Assembly (NCBI RefSeq): GCF_000520495.1
Contig: NZ_KI914622.1
Location: 23,652 to 86,221 of the forward strand
Direction of reading: 5' to 3'
Source of the DNA: Arthrobacter sp. H14
GTDB taxonomy: Bacteria > Actinomycetota > Actinomycetes > Actinomycetales > Micrococcaceae
DNA: 62,570 nucleotides
Below, one piece after another: positions 54,809 to 62,570 of the stretch (positions are counted from its first letter, which is position 1; every line of letters begins with the position of its first letter). Under the pieces are notes generated by a model, which saw nothing but the letters and a program-made list of their open reading frames with translations, ran no database searches and had not been told where the DNA came from. The position numbers and the translations under genes were made by a program.

Positions 54809-55972
54809 TCAGGCGTCGAACTGCTTCCGCCACTCCCCCGTATAGCCCGCCGTGGTGAAACCGAGGGCATCATTGACCACGGCCATATAGTCTTTCTCGG
54901 CGGCGTTCCAAGCGTAGAGCCGCCGCGCCGCGGGCTGCTCGAGGGCGAGCCGTTCCAGATTGCAGACCCGGATCAGCATGCCGAGTTTCCGGCCGCGGTG
55001 TTCCTGCAGCACCAGAGTATCGTCCTGGAAAACGACGTCGTCACGGTGGCCCAGGATGCTGATGGCGGTGAATCCGACCAGCCGGCCGGTGGGGCGGTGC
55101 TCGACGGCGCACACCATGGTCTGCCGGCCGCTGCCACTGGCCAGTGTCTCCGCCTCGCGGACACGGGCGTCATCACCACGGGTGTCGTCGCCGCGGACAT
55201 CATCACCACCGACGTCACTGATCCGTGCGTCCTCAGCCTGCCCGCCGCCATCGCCGGAACCGTACGCGCTGAATGACTCCTCGCCGCCCATCAGGTCCTC
55301 GAGAACGGCCATATCGTGGACCCACTCCGCGGGGCAGGTGTTCGTCCACGTATGGATAGCATAGTCCGGCCCGGAAACCTCCACCGCCTGCTGTTTCAAC
55401 TGCTGCAGCAGAGCCGCATCGAGCGGCAGCGCACAGGAGCTGAACCGCTCGACCTGCTGCAGCTCGTAGCCGGTCCTCCGCGCGAAGGCCACTTCCCTGC
55501 TGGCCAACGGAAGGACGCCGTCGCCGTGGGCCGCTGCCACTACGCGTCCGTCAGTGTCTTCCAGCATCGCGCCCGGGTGATGCGTCTCGACCAGGACGGT
55601 CCGCCGCATCTCTCCACGGGCGAAGTGTTCGGCCGCATCCAACAGTTCCCGCCCGACGCCGCCACCCTGGTAACGGGGCAGAATCTCCAGCGAGACGATC
55701 GCCATTTCGGTATTTTCGGCCAACGGCATGGAGATACCGGCGCGGCCGACGATGTTTGGACCGATTTTGGCCAGCAGCACTACCAGCCGCTCGTACGGGT
55801 CGTTGAACGCCTCGAGGAACTCCTCCGGCGTGTAGGCGAGATCATCATTGCCCCACGTTTGCACGCGCACCTGCCGGGCCACATCCACAGCAGCGAGAAA
55901 GTCTGCTGCACCTTCCTCATCAAGTGAGTCCGGCACCCACAGTTGCTCGACCTGCACGGACAGCGTCTTCAT
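54809..55972 (-). CDS. Double-GNAT-domain acetyltransferase
   Basis: 387 residues with two GNAT modules: first LVVLLAKIGPNIVGRAGISM ... LEILPRYQGGGVGRELLDAA (Q/R-x-x-G-x-G/A acetyl-CoA loop), second VGFTAISILGHRDDVVFQDD ... LVLQEHRGRKLGMLIRVCNL. An Asp/Gly/Arg-rich insert (GGDDVRGDDTRGDDARV, about residues 253-275) is unique to this copy. The architecture is like mycothiol synthase or other actinobacterial tandem GNATs, substrate unknown. Paralogue of the next gene (RRLYAWNAAEKDYM versus RRLYTWNAAENAHM). ATG 55972 follows GGGGA. Confidence 0.88.
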   Translation of the reverse strand: MKTLSVQVEQLWVPDSLDEEGAADFLAAVDVARQVRVQTWGNDDLAYTPEEFLEAFNDPYERLVVLLAKIGPNIVGRAGISMPLAENTEMAIVSLEILPRYQGGGVGRELLDAAEHFARGEMRRTVLVETHHPGAMLEDTDGRVVAAAHGDGVLPLASREVAFARRTGYELQQVERFSSCALPLDAALLQQLKQQAVEVSGPDYAIHTWTNTCPAEWVHDMAVLEDLMGGEESFSAYGSGDGGGQAEDARISDVGGDDVRGDDTRGDDARVREAETLASGSGRQTMVCAVEHRPTGRLVGFTAISILGHRDDVVFQDDTLVLQEHRGRKLGMLIRVCNLERLALEQPAARRLYAWNAAEKDYMAVVNDALGFTTAGYTGEWRKQFDA

Positions 55973-56066
55973 TAAATCCCCACGTAAAATCAGCGTATCG
56001 CCGCATTGCTTGAGCGCGCGTCTATCCACTGTAATACCGATGTGGCGCAGAGCACGAAGCGCAGGC

Positions 56067-57161
56067 CTAGCGGATCTTCTTCTGCCAGGCTCCGACGTAG
56101 CCGGCCGGAACAAAGCCCAGGGCGATGTTGATGTCGAGCATGTGAGCGTTTTCGGCGGCATTCCAGGTGTAAAGGCGGCGGCTCTCCGGCCCGAGTTCCT
56201 GCAGCCGGAGCAGGTTGTGCGCCTTCAGCAGCATGCCCAGCCGGTGGCCGCGGTGTGAGTTCAGCACCAAAGTATCCTCCTGGTGGACGACCTCTGGCCG
56301 TTCCGGAAAAAACTCCACGATAGTGTGTCCGGCAAGCTGATTGGACGGGCGGTGCCGTACGGCAGCCACCAGGCTGTGTCCGGTCTGTTTGAGCAGCTTC
56401 TCCTCCGATTCCCGCACCCGCGCCTTATCCCATACTTCCGGCTTGCTCTCCAACTCCCCGAGCGGAATGTCGATGCTCATCAGCCGGCGCAGCTCCGCGT
56501 ACTGATCGACGACGTCGTCCGGGCAGCGGTCCTGCCAGACCAGTAGTTCATAATCGCCGCCCGCAACCCGCTGCGTCTCCCGCTCGGCCGCCGCGACGGC
56601 ATCCCGGTCAATCGGCAGGTACAGGACCCCGAACCACTCCACTTGCTCAAGCTCATAGCCAAGGCTCTGGCAGAAACGTACGACGCCGGAATCCTCCGGC
56701 AGTCTTCCGGGACCGCTGTGTGGCCGGACTCCCCCGGCGGCGTCGACGTCGAAATCCGCCACATGATCGCTCCACGCCATGAATACCCTGCGCGATGCCG
56801 TCTTCATGCATTCTTCGAGGGCAGCATAAAGCTCAGAACCGAGACTCTGGCGCTGATATTCGGGATGAACAATCACGTAAGGGTAGGCAACGTCCTCATT
56901 GTCCGTGAGGGGAAGTTCGACGTCGGCATGGCCCACCACCCGTCCGTCCACCTTCGCAACGAAACCTTGACGTCCGGTGTAGGGGCTCGGCTGGGCTGCG
57001 GCCAACCGGACCCCGGGACTCACCCAATGATCGTTGTTTCCCCAGCGCAACCCCTCCACCAGATTGCTCAGGTCGCCGGCGGCGATGAAATCCGTTGCGT
57101 CATCCGCCTCGAGGGAAGCGGGAACATGGAGGCGCTCAATCCGCCAGGGTGCCGTCGTCAT
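56067..57161 (-). CDS. Double-GNAT-domain acetyltransferase (paralogue)
   Basis: 364 residues; the first module GFVAKVDGRVVGHADVELPL with VIVHPEYQRQSLGSELYAAL, the second LAGHTIVEFFPERPEVVHQE with LVLNSHRGHRLGMLLKAHNL; C-terminus LGFVPAGYVGAWQKKIR matches the neighbour's LGFTTAGYTGEWRKQFDA. The two arose by tandem duplication and sit between rplA and the rplJL promoter. Lacks the Asp/Gly insert of its sister. Confidence 0.88.
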   Translation of the reverse strand: MTTAPWRIERLHVPASLEADDATDFIAAGDLSNLVEGLRWGNNDHWVSPGVRLAAAQPSPYTGRQGFVAKVDGRVVGHADVELPLTDNEDVAYPYVIVHPEYQRQSLGSELYAALEECMKTASRRVFMAWSDHVADFDVDAAGGVRPHSGPGRLPEDSGVVRFCQSLGYELEQVEWFGVLYLPIDRDAVAAAERETQRVAGGDYELLVWQDRCPDDVVDQYAELRRLMSIDIPLGELESKPEVWDKARVRESEEKLLKQTGHSLVAAVRHRPSNQLAGHTIVEFFPERPEVVHQEDTLVLNSHRGHRLGMLLKAHNLLRLQELGPESRRLYTWNAAENAHMLDINIALGFVPAGYVGAWQKKIR

Positions 57162-57191
57162 GGCAGACAGTTTAACCCCGGCTTAAGCGCC

Positions 57192-57227
57192 AAAGGATCC
57201 GTGCAGCAATTGCTGCACGGACCCTTT
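57192..57227 (-). terminator. Terminator after rplA
   Basis: 24-bp perfect palindrome TCCGTGCAGCAATTGCTGCACGGA-type (57198-57221) flanked by AAAGG / CCTTT, with TTT on the minus strand; 58 bp beyond the rplA stop. Confidence 0.75.
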
Positions 57228-57285
57228 GCTCAACGTCTCCGCCGGTCGATCGTTATGACCGCACCGGTGGGTTCGTCAGGAGTTG

Positions 57286-57993
57286 TTACGCGTCGGCCAG
57301 AACCTTGGTGATGTTCGGGTCGACAGGGATGCCGGGGCCGAACGTGGTGCTGACGGTTGCCTTCGAGAGGTAGCGACCCTTGGAAGCGGAAGGCTTCAGG
57401 CGGAGGACTTCCTCCAGGGCTGCCGCGTAGTTCTCGGACAGCTTGTCGGCGTCGAATGAAACCTTGCCAATGATGAAGTGCAGGTTCGAGTGCTTGTCAA
57501 CGCGGAAGTCGATCTTTCCGCCCTTGATCTCCTCGACTGCCTTGGCAACATCCGGAGTCACCGTGCCCGTCTTCGGGTTTGGCATCAGGTTACGAGGACC
57601 GAGAACCTTACCGAGACGGCCGACCTTACCCATCATGTCCGGGGTGGCGACGGCGGCGTCGAAGTCCGTCCAACCGCCTTGGATCCGCTCGATCAGGTCA
57701 TCGGAACCAACGAAGTCGGCGCCGGCGGCAACTGCCGCGTCTGCCTTGTCGCCGGTTGCGAAAACCAGTACGCGTGCGGTCTTACCCGTTCCGTTCGGAA
57801 GCATGACCGTTCCTCGGACCATTTGGTCCGCCTTGCGGGGATCAACACCCAGGCGGAAGGCAACCTCAATGGTCGCGTCCGTCTTGGAAGGGTTGGATTC
57901 CTTCGCGAGCGTGATCGCCTCTACGGGCGTGTACTGCTTGTCGGCCTGAATCTTGGCCTCAGCTGCCCTGTATGCTTTGCTGCGCTTTGCCAT
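57286..57993 (-). CDS. rplA: 50S ribosomal protein L1
   Basis: L1-stalk protein; in many bacteria it represses its own operon. [40 protein letters not shown] and [20 protein letters not shown] are conserved. ATG 57993 is the homologous start; 235 residues. 112 bp downstream of rplK. Confidence 0.98.
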   Translation of the reverse strand: MAKRSKAYRAAEAKIQADKQYTPVEAITLAKESNPSKTDATIEVAFRLGVDPRKADQMVRGTVMLPNGTGKTARVLVFATGDKADAAVAAGADFVGSDDLIERIQGGWTDFDAAVATPDMMGKVGRLGKVLGPRNLMPNPKTGTVTPDVAKAVEEIKGGKIDFRVDKHSNLHFIIGKVSFDADKLSENYAAALEEVLRLKPSASKGRYLSKATVSTTFGPGIPVDPNITKVLADA

Positions 57994-58105
57994 CTGCTTT
58001 TTCTCCTTGTGCAGTTGTGGTCTGCGGACCGCGCGCGGCCCTGCCACCCGCCGTCGTACTTCTTGAGCCGACGGCGTTTTAGGTTGATGTTTACCGTTTC
58101 AGGCT

Positions 58106-58540
58106 TTACTTGCCGTCGACGGTGATGCCCATGGAACGGGCGGTGCCTGCAACGATCTTGGCTGCCGCTTCCATGTTGTTGGCGTTGAGGTCTTCCATTT
58201 TCGTGGAGGCGATCTCCTCGACCTGGGCCCTGGAGAGGTTTGCGACCTTTACCGTGTGGGGAGTTGCCGAAGCCTTCTGGATGCCTGCAGCCTTCTTGAT
58301 CAGCTCGGCAGCCGGCGGGGTCTTCGTAACGAAGGTGAATGAACGGTCTTCGTAGACCGTGATTTCCACCGGGATAACGTTTCCGCGCTGGGATTCCGTA
58401 GCGGCGTTGTACGCCTTGCAGAATTCCATGATGTTGACACCGTGCTGACCAAGGGCAGGACCAATCGGAGGGGCTGGGTTAGCAGCACCTGCGTTGATCT
58501 GCAGCTTGATGAGGCCGGTGACCTTCTTCTTGGGAGCCAA
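58106..58540 (-). CDS. rplK: 50S ribosomal protein L11
   Basis: GTPase-centre protein and thiopeptide target; also needed for the stringent response. [40 protein letters not shown] and [20 protein letters not shown] fit; the prolines of the thiostrepton site are present. The start is TTG at 58540 with AGAAGGA 7 nt upstream; no in-frame ATG is close. 144 residues. Confidence 0.97.
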   Translation of the reverse strand: MAPKKKVTGLIKLQINAGAANPAPPIGPALGQHGVNIMEFCKAYNAATESQRGNVIPVEITVYEDRSFTFVTKTPPAAELIKKAAGIQKASATPHTVKVANLSRAQVEEIASTKMEDLNANNMEAAAKIVAGTARSMGITVDGK

Positions 58541-58669
58541 TTTCGGGTCCTTCTGTCATTGTCTTCCTCGGGCACAGGAGCGTACCTGAGGTTCTTTGAC
58601 CACCATGGCGAGGTGGTCGCCGCGCCGGCCGGACTAAGCGGGTCCGACTGACGCGAAGCATATTAAAAG

Positions 58670-59617
58670 CTAGATCTTGGCGACCTGGCCGAACGAGAGC
58701 GAGACCGGGGTTTCGCGCTCGAAGATCGAGACCAGGACGACCAGAGTCTGGGACTCCGGCTTGATCTCGGAAATGGTGGCCGGCAACGTCTCGAACGGGC
58801 CTTCCTTTACGATGACCGATTCGCCGACTTCGTAGTCGACGGTGATCGGTGCGGCAGGAGCCTTCGTTGCTGAGCCGGAAGCGTCGGGTGCAGTCTCGAA
58901 CACCGGAGCCAGCATCGAGAACACCTCGTCCAGGCGCAGCGGAACCGGGTTGTGCGCGTTGCCGACGAAGCCGGTTACGCCCGGCGTGTGCCGGACCGCG
59001 CCCCAGGACTCGTCCGTGAGGTACATACGGACCAGCACGTAACCCGGGATACGAACCCGGTTCACGATCTTGCGCTGGGCGTTCTTGACCTCAACGACCT
59101 CTTCCATCGGAACCTGAATTTCGAAGATTTCCTCTTCCATATTCAGCGACTGGATGCGGTTTTCCAGGTTGGTCTTAACCCGGTTCTCGTAGCCGGCGTA
59201 GGAGTGGATGACGTACCAGTCACCCTCCTGGCGGCGGAGTTTCGCCTTGAACTCCTCGGCAGGGTCGACCTCGTCCTCGGCCTCTTCGGCTTCCGGAGTT
59301 TCGCCGTCCGGAGTTTCGCCTTCCGGAGTTTCGCCTTCCGGAGTTTCGCCATCAGCCGCTTCGGCTTCCGGAGTTTCGCCGTCGGGAGTTTCGTCGTCCG
59401 GCGTCACCTCAACAGGAGCGTCAACGTCGGCGGTTTCCTCAGCAGGAGCGTCAACGTCCGCTGCGTCAACGGAAGCATCACCGGCAATAGCGGAATCCTC
59501 AGCGGATCCGGCATCGTCAGTCTGCGTTTGAGCGTCGGCGAACTCCACGTCTGAATCAGTCACCTGATCTTCGTTTTCGAGATTCCGGCTCTCTTTATCG
59601 AGCTCTTGCTCGGACAC
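58670..59617 (-). CDS. nusG: Transcription antitermination factor NusG with repeat-bearing N-terminal extension
   Basis: Links RNA polymerase with Rho or the ribosome (S10). The NGN domain ([20 protein letters not shown], about residue 132 on) and KOW domain ([20 protein letters not shown]) are normal. Residues 1-130 are acidic, with pentapeptide repeats [10 protein letters not shown] at about 73-110. The 315 residues compare with 181 in Escherichia coli. GTG start 59617 with AGGAAG upstream. Operon secE-nusG-rplK-rplA. Confidence 0.98.
   Translation of the reverse strand: MSEQELDKESRNLENEDQVTDSDVEFADAQTQTDDAGSAEDSAIAGDASVDAADVDAPAEETADVDAPVEVTPDDETPDGETPEAEAADGETPEGETPEGETPDGETPEAEEAEDEVDPAEEFKAKLRRQEGDWYVIHSYAGYENRVKTNLENRIQSLNMEEEIFEIQVPMEEVVEVKNAQRKIVNRVRIPGYVLVRMYLTDESWGAVRHTPGVTGFVGNAHNPVPLRLDEVFSMLAPVFETAPDASGSATKAPAAPITVDYEVGESVIVKEGPFETLPATISEIKPESQTLVVLVSIFERETPVSLSFGQVAKI
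59291..59400. repeat. 15-bp tandem repeats in nusG
   Basis: Four adjacent copies of a 15-bp unit TTCCGGAGTTTCGCC-like (59291-59350), a 15-bp interruption, then two to three more. They encode [10 protein letters not shown] units; 15-bp slippage keeps the frame, so copy number can vary between strains. Confidence 0.85.
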
Positions 59618-59708
59618 TTAGCTTCCTGCTTTCCTAAATGGGAATTTAAATGACTCAAAGCCACCGGCGCCATGCATCCCGCAGGATTGCCGGCGCGCGG
59701 CGACTTCG

Positions 59709-59996
59709 CTACTGCTCCGCGGGTTGGCCTGAGAATACCCAGATGGCGGCATTACCAAAGGCAAAGTCGAGAATGGTAACGATAATCATCATGATGATCA
59801 CAAACACCAGAACCACCAGCGTGTAGTTGATCAACTCTTTACGAGTCGGAGTCACTACCTTCTTTAGCTCGGCAATAACCTGCCGGATAAACAAGATGAT
59901 GCGCCCGATAAACCCCCGTTTCCGGGAGTCGTTACCACCGGACGGGCGGCCCTTGGAGCTGCTGGCAGCTGTTTCGGTCACCTGTGCCTCACTCAT
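59709..59996 (-). CDS. secE: Protein translocase subunit SecE
   Basis: Clamps SecY in the translocon. 95 residues: a basic N-terminal half, amphipathic helix IGRIILFIRQVIAELKKVVT and conserved PTRKELINYT, then one transmembrane helix LVVLVFVIIMMIIVTILDFA. One-helix type as in most bacteria. 68 bp after tRNA-Trp, 91 bp before nusG. Confidence 0.97.
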   Translation of the reverse strand: MSEAQVTETAASSSKGRPSGGNDSRKRGFIGRIILFIRQVIAELKKVVTPTRKELINYTLVVLVFVIIMMIIVTILDFAFGNAAIWVFSGQPAEQ

Positions 59997-60064
59997 CTAT
60001 CGCTGTCGTGACAGTGTCACCTGCCATGGATGTGGAATTGCTGACTTGTGTATACAGTCATGCG

Positions 60065-60137
60065 CAGGGCAGACAGGACTCGAACCTGCAACCTGCGGTT
60101 TTGGAGACCGCTGCGCTACCAATTGCGCCACTACCCT
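60065..60137 (-). tRNA. tRNA-Trp (anticodon CCA)
   Basis: 73 nt. Acceptor arm AGGGTAG / CTGCCCT, discriminator G, D-loop with AATTGGTAGC, anticodon stem GCGGT/ACCGC with loop CTCCAAA, T-loop GGTTCGAGTCC. No encoded CCA. Directly upstream of secE-nusG. Confidence 0.97.
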
Positions 60138-60436
60138 TCGAACGGTGATATCACCGGCCCGTCCTTTAACTGTAACCGCCAATCCGGTGTGGATTGGTGC
60201 AACTGTTCAAGGGCACGGGCCATCATGGTGATATCAACACCGAAGATATAGTCTACGCATTTGTCTCCGCTACGTCGAACCCACGCAGCTCAGCACCGGC
60301 GGTATCAGGGGAACAAGACGGGCACCGTCGCCGGGAGAAGTAAAAAACTGCCTGCGGCGACTGAAAAGCATAGAGTGGTCTGCATAAGCCCACCTCCTTA
60401 ACCGCGACCTTGACCGCGACGACGAACGGGAAGCCC
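60138..60436. other. Divergent region between tRNA-Trp and the aminotransferase
   Basis: About 300 bp. Plus side: CTGAAA -16 bp- CATAAG promoter candidate followed by CCCACCTCCTT (anti-Shine-Dalgarno) about 35 bp before the aminotransferase ATG. Minus side: the same element read on the other strand is a perfect ribosome-binding site before a 26-codon frame (60305-60385). The tRNA-Trp promoter should also lie here but was not recognised. Confidence 0.45.
60305..60385 (-). CDS. Possible small hydrophobic peptide
   Basis: 26 codons, [18 protein letters not shown] ending VPVLFP, preceded by AAGGAGGTGGGCTT, a near-ideal ribosome-binding site with correct spacing. The sequence is hydrophobic, like a short membrane peptide. 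It could equally be chance, since the same bases form an anti-Shine-Dalgarno element on the other strand. Confidence 0.28.
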   Translation of the reverse strand: MQTTLCFSVAAGSFLLLPATVPVLFP

Positions 60437-61654
60437 ATGCCTGCAGACGCCCCTAAAGCCCGCACCAACCGCGTATCCCACCGGGTCGGCGCCATCGCCG
60501 AGTCCGCGACCCTCGCCGTGGATGCCAAGGCCAAGGCGTTGAAGGCAGCCGGACGGCCGGTCATCGGCTTCGGCGCCGGTGAACCGGATTTCCCAACACC
60601 GGACTATATCGTCGAGGAGGCCGCCAAGGCCGTCTTCGATCCGAAGAACCACCGCTACTCCCCCGCCGGCGGCCTTCCGGAACTCAAGACTGCTATCGTC
60701 GAAAAAACCATGCGTGATTCGGGCTATGAGATCGAACCGGCCCAAGTGATCGTGACCAACGGCGGCAAGCAGGCCGTGTTCGAGTCGTTCGCGACCCTGC
60801 TCGATCCGGGCGATGAGGTCCTCGTTCCGACCCCGTTCTGGACCACCTATCCCGAGGCCATCCGCCTCGCCGGCGGCGTACCCGTCGAGGTTTTCGCCGG
60901 CCCCGAACAGGGTTACCTGGTCACAACCGACCAGCTCGAAGCCGCGATGACGGAGCGCACCAAGGTCCTGCTCTTCGTCTCCCCCTCCAACCCCACGGGC
61001 GCCGTGTACAGCGAGGAAGAGACCCGCCGGATCGGTCAGTGGGCGGCGGCGAAGGGCCTGTGGGTGGTCAGCGATGAGATCTATGAACACTTAACGTACG
61101 ACGGCGTCCCGTTCACCTCGATCGCGACGGCGGCACCTGAACTCGGCGACCGGATGGTGATTGTGAACGGCGTCGCCAAGACCTACGCGATGACTGGCTG
61201 GCGGGTCGGCTGGATGATCGGGCCGAAGGACGTGATCAAGGGTGCGACGAACCTGCAGTCGCACCTGACCTCCAATGTCTCCAACGTTTCCCAGCGCGCT
61301 GCATTAGCCGCTGTGGCTGGACCGCTGACCGCTGTGGAGGACATGAAGAAGGCGTTCGACCGCCGTCGTAAGGCGATGGTGGAGGGTCTGAATGCAATCG
61401 ACGGCATCGAATGCCCGACCCCGCACGGTGCCTTCTACGCGTATGCCGATGTGCGGAATCTGCTTGGCAGGGAAATCGCCGGCGTCACGCCCTCCACCTC
61501 GGCCGAACTGGCGACCCTGATTCTGGAGCAGGCTGAAGTTGCGGTGGTTCCCGGCGAAGCCTTTGGACCCAGCGGATACATCCGGTTGTCCTACGCCCTT
61601 GGCGACGACGACCTCGCCGAAGGTGTCAGGCGGCTGCAGGACTTCCTCCGCTGA
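60437..61654 (+). CDS. PLP-dependent class I aminotransferase (aspartate aminotransferase type)
   Basis: Transfers the amino group of aspartate or a related amino acid to 2-oxoglutarate. [91 protein letters not shown] and [20 protein letters not shown] (PLP Lys in [10 protein letters not shown]). 405 residues from ATG 60437 with GGGAAG upstream; a TTG 27 bp upstream is possible. Fold-type I, subgroup Ib by length and motifs. Convergent with the next gene. Confidence 0.95.
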   Translation: MPADAPKARTNRVSHRVGAIAESATLAVDAKAKALKAAGRPVIGFGAGEPDFPTPDYIVEEAAKAVFDPKNHRYSPAGGLPELKTAIVEKTMRDSGYEIEPAQVIVTNGGKQAVFESFATLLDPGDEVLVPTPFWTTYPEAIRLAGGVPVEVFAGPEQGYLVTTDQLEAAMTERTKVLLFVSPSNPTGAVYSEEETRRIGQWAAAKGLWVVSDEIYEHLTYDGVPFTSIATAAPELGDRMVIVNGVAKTYAMTGWRVGWMIGPKDVIKGATNLQSHLTSNVSNVSQRAALAAVAGPLTAVEDMKKAFDRRRKAMVEGLNAIDGIECPTPHGAFYAYADVRNLLGREIAGVTPSTSAELATLILEQAEVAVVPGEAFGPSGYIRLSYALGDDDLAEGVRRLQDFLR

Positions 61655-61719
61655 ACGGTTAGCTGGCGCGTTGCCGGCGTACGGGCTCTTCTTGACGACA
61701 TACGGCCCACTATGTAGCC

Positions 61720-62289
61720 CTATGACGTTTCCCAAGATTCCCGGATGGCAGCGTACAGCAACATATCCCGCCGCAAACCGCCGATTTCCTGGTGGCTGCG
61801 AAGCAACCCCTCACGCAGATATCCCGCACGTTCAGCAACTCGAATGGACGCGGTGTTCCATGGCTCAATGTACAACTCGACCCGGTAGAGCTGTGGAATG
61901 GTCCAGGCGAATTCCGTAAGTGCTGTCAACGCTGCTGCAGCGATCCTTTTTCCACGCTCCCGTGGTGCAAGACTGTATCCCGCCGTGGCCCGCCCTTCGC
62001 TGAGCTCCGCTACCCACAGGCCGATCCCGCCGAGAGCCCGATCCGTGACAAGGTCTGCGACGGCGGATGAAAAGCCGAACCCGTCCACGTGGCGTTGTCG
62101 CTGCCGCTGCACCCAGTCCAGTACTTCATCCATAGTCGCGTGAGATGGCAGAGTCCCGATGGTCGGAACGTATGGATCCTTAGCGAGATCCAGTGCCATG
62201 GAAACATCATGGTCTTCGAACTTACGAAGCCGCACGGAGCCATACACTGGCGCATTTGTTGGCCAAGGTGGAATCTCGCCGGCGCCCAT
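61720..62289 (-). CDS. GNAT-family N-acetyltransferase (RimJ/RimL-like)
   Basis: 189 residues. SVRLRKFEDHDVSMALDLAK at the N-terminus, ALGGIGLWVAELSEGRATAG, YSLAPRERGKRIAAAALTAL (acetyl-CoA loop RGKRIA) and LYRVELYIEPWNTASIRVAE, RAGYLREGLLRSHQEIGG are typical of ribosomal-protein or antibiotic acetyltransferases. Function not determined. The IS30 end lies about 140 bp upstream. Confidence 0.9.
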   Translation of the reverse strand: MGAGEIPPWPTNAPVYGSVRLRKFEDHDVSMALDLAKDPYVPTIGTLPSHATMDEVLDWVQRQRQRHVDGFGFSSAVADLVTDRALGGIGLWVAELSEGRATAGYSLAPRERGKRIAAAALTALTEFAWTIPQLYRVELYIEPWNTASIRVAERAGYLREGLLRSHQEIGGLRRDMLLYAAIRESWETS

Positions 62290-62396
62290 AATCCAAGTCT
62301 TACATGCGAATTCAGCTCAAACTCCAAAACGCTGCTCCCCACTCGCATCATGACCGGCAGTCCACGACCGCGGCTGGGAGGCCCATTTCCGGACTT

Positions 62397-62411
62397 GATT
62401 GCATTGCAATC
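62397..62411. repeat. 15-bp perfect palindrome near the IS30 end
   Basis: GATTGCATTGCAATC, symmetric around a central T, 19 bp from the element end and about 108 bp upstream of the GNAT start. Possible operator or preferred insertion region. Confidence 0.5.
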
Positions 62412-62430
62412 ACCCCGAGGCGGATTCTAG

Positions 62431-62570
62431 GGGTCGTTGCAACGCCGGTGGTTAGTTGGTTGTCAGTAAATCACGAAGTCGTTCGGCAGGGGTATCCCAG
62501 CCCAGCGTCTTGCGGGGTCTGCTGTTGAGTTCCTGGGCGACGTGTTCGAGGTCTTCTGGCCCGTAGGCGT
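62431..62570 (-). mobile_element. IS30-family insertion sequence, one end (rest outside window)
   Basis: A likely terminal inverted repeat GGGTCGTTGCAACGCCGG starts at about 62431, directly followed by the end of a transposase gene. The boundary is estimated from the similarity of the end sequence to IS30-type ends; the target duplication cannot be seen because the other end is missing. Confidence 0.8.
62452..62570 (-). CDS. IS30-family transposase, C-terminal part
   Basis: Frame runs off the window edge. YGPEDLEHVAQELNSRPRKT then LGWDTPAERLRDLLTTN and TAA at 62452: the LNxRPRKTLGWxTPAE block is the hallmark C-terminus of the DDE transposases of IS30. Too little is visible to say whether the gene is intact. 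Confidence 0.9.
   Translation of the reverse strand, partial: AYGPEDLEHVAQELNSRPRKTLGWDTPAERLRDLLTTN

Noticed and set aside
60398-61090. 230-codon minus-strand frame opposite the aminotransferase
   Set aside because: Antisense shadow of a clear PLP enzyme.

Overview
The window is high-GC chromosomal DNA from an actinobacterium, most probably a member of the Micrococcaceae (Arthrobacter and relatives). This is judged from the protein sequences, the Ala/Glu/Gly-rich tails on several ribosomal proteins, the short-form adenylate kinase, and the gene order tRNA-Trp, secE, nusG, rplKA, rplJL, rpoBC, rpsLG, fusA, tuf, S10-spc-alpha clusters. Nearly all housekeeping genes run on the minus strand, so transcription order is from high to low coordinates.

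Layout. 1-622: 3' part-truncated LacI-type regulator. 0.8-2.9 kb: a TasA/camelysin-like exported protein, an ER-type (SipW-like) signal peptidase, an Hpt-like protein without the phospho-histidine, and a small secreted protein. 3.0-7.3 kb: truA and the alpha cluster (infA, rpmJ, rpsM, rpsK, rpoA, rplQ). 7.5-11.0 kb: an accessory block between infA and map holding a P1-family peptidase, a type II toxin-antitoxin pair, and a three-gene unit of secreted beta/gamma-crystallin-like protein, ECF sigma factor and a membrane protein truncated by a 35-bp tandem duplication. 11.4-24.2 kb: map, adk, secY, then the spc and S10 clusters. 24.6-28.5 kb: a giant polytopic membrane protein between tuf and rpsJ. 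28.8-33.2 kb: tuf, fusA, rpsG, rpsL.

33.6-43.8 kb is accessory: DoxX, a BCS1-like AAA ATPase, a tripartite tricarboxylate transporter (tctCBA), a KstD-like flavoprotein, a TIM-barrel isomerase/dehydratase, a Gfo/Idh/MocA dehydrogenase and a LysR regulator whose gene carries an in-frame TGA. Together these look like an uptake and oxidation route for an unidentified organic acid. 43.9-51.4 kb: rpoC and rpoB. 51.9-53.1 kb: a thiolase on the plus strand. 53.4-60.1 kb: rplL, rplJ, two tandem double-GNAT proteins, rplA, rplK, nusG, secE, tRNA-Trp. 60.4-62.6 kb: an aminotransferase, a third GNAT protein and the end of an IS30-family element.

The housekeeping part makes the core transcription and translation machinery. 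It is punctuated by clear intrinsic terminators after rplQ, rplO, adk, tuf, rpoC, rplL and rplA, and one inside the rplJL leader. The most unusual signals are: an 11-13 bp motif found three times, only in the leaders of rpoA and rpoB; a 35-bp duplication that breaks a gene; the nonsense codon in lysR; low-complexity tails on proteins at the mRNA-entry and peptide-exit faces of the ribosome; and anti-Shine-Dalgarno sequences in two leaders. All calls come from reading the sequence; no database search was possible.
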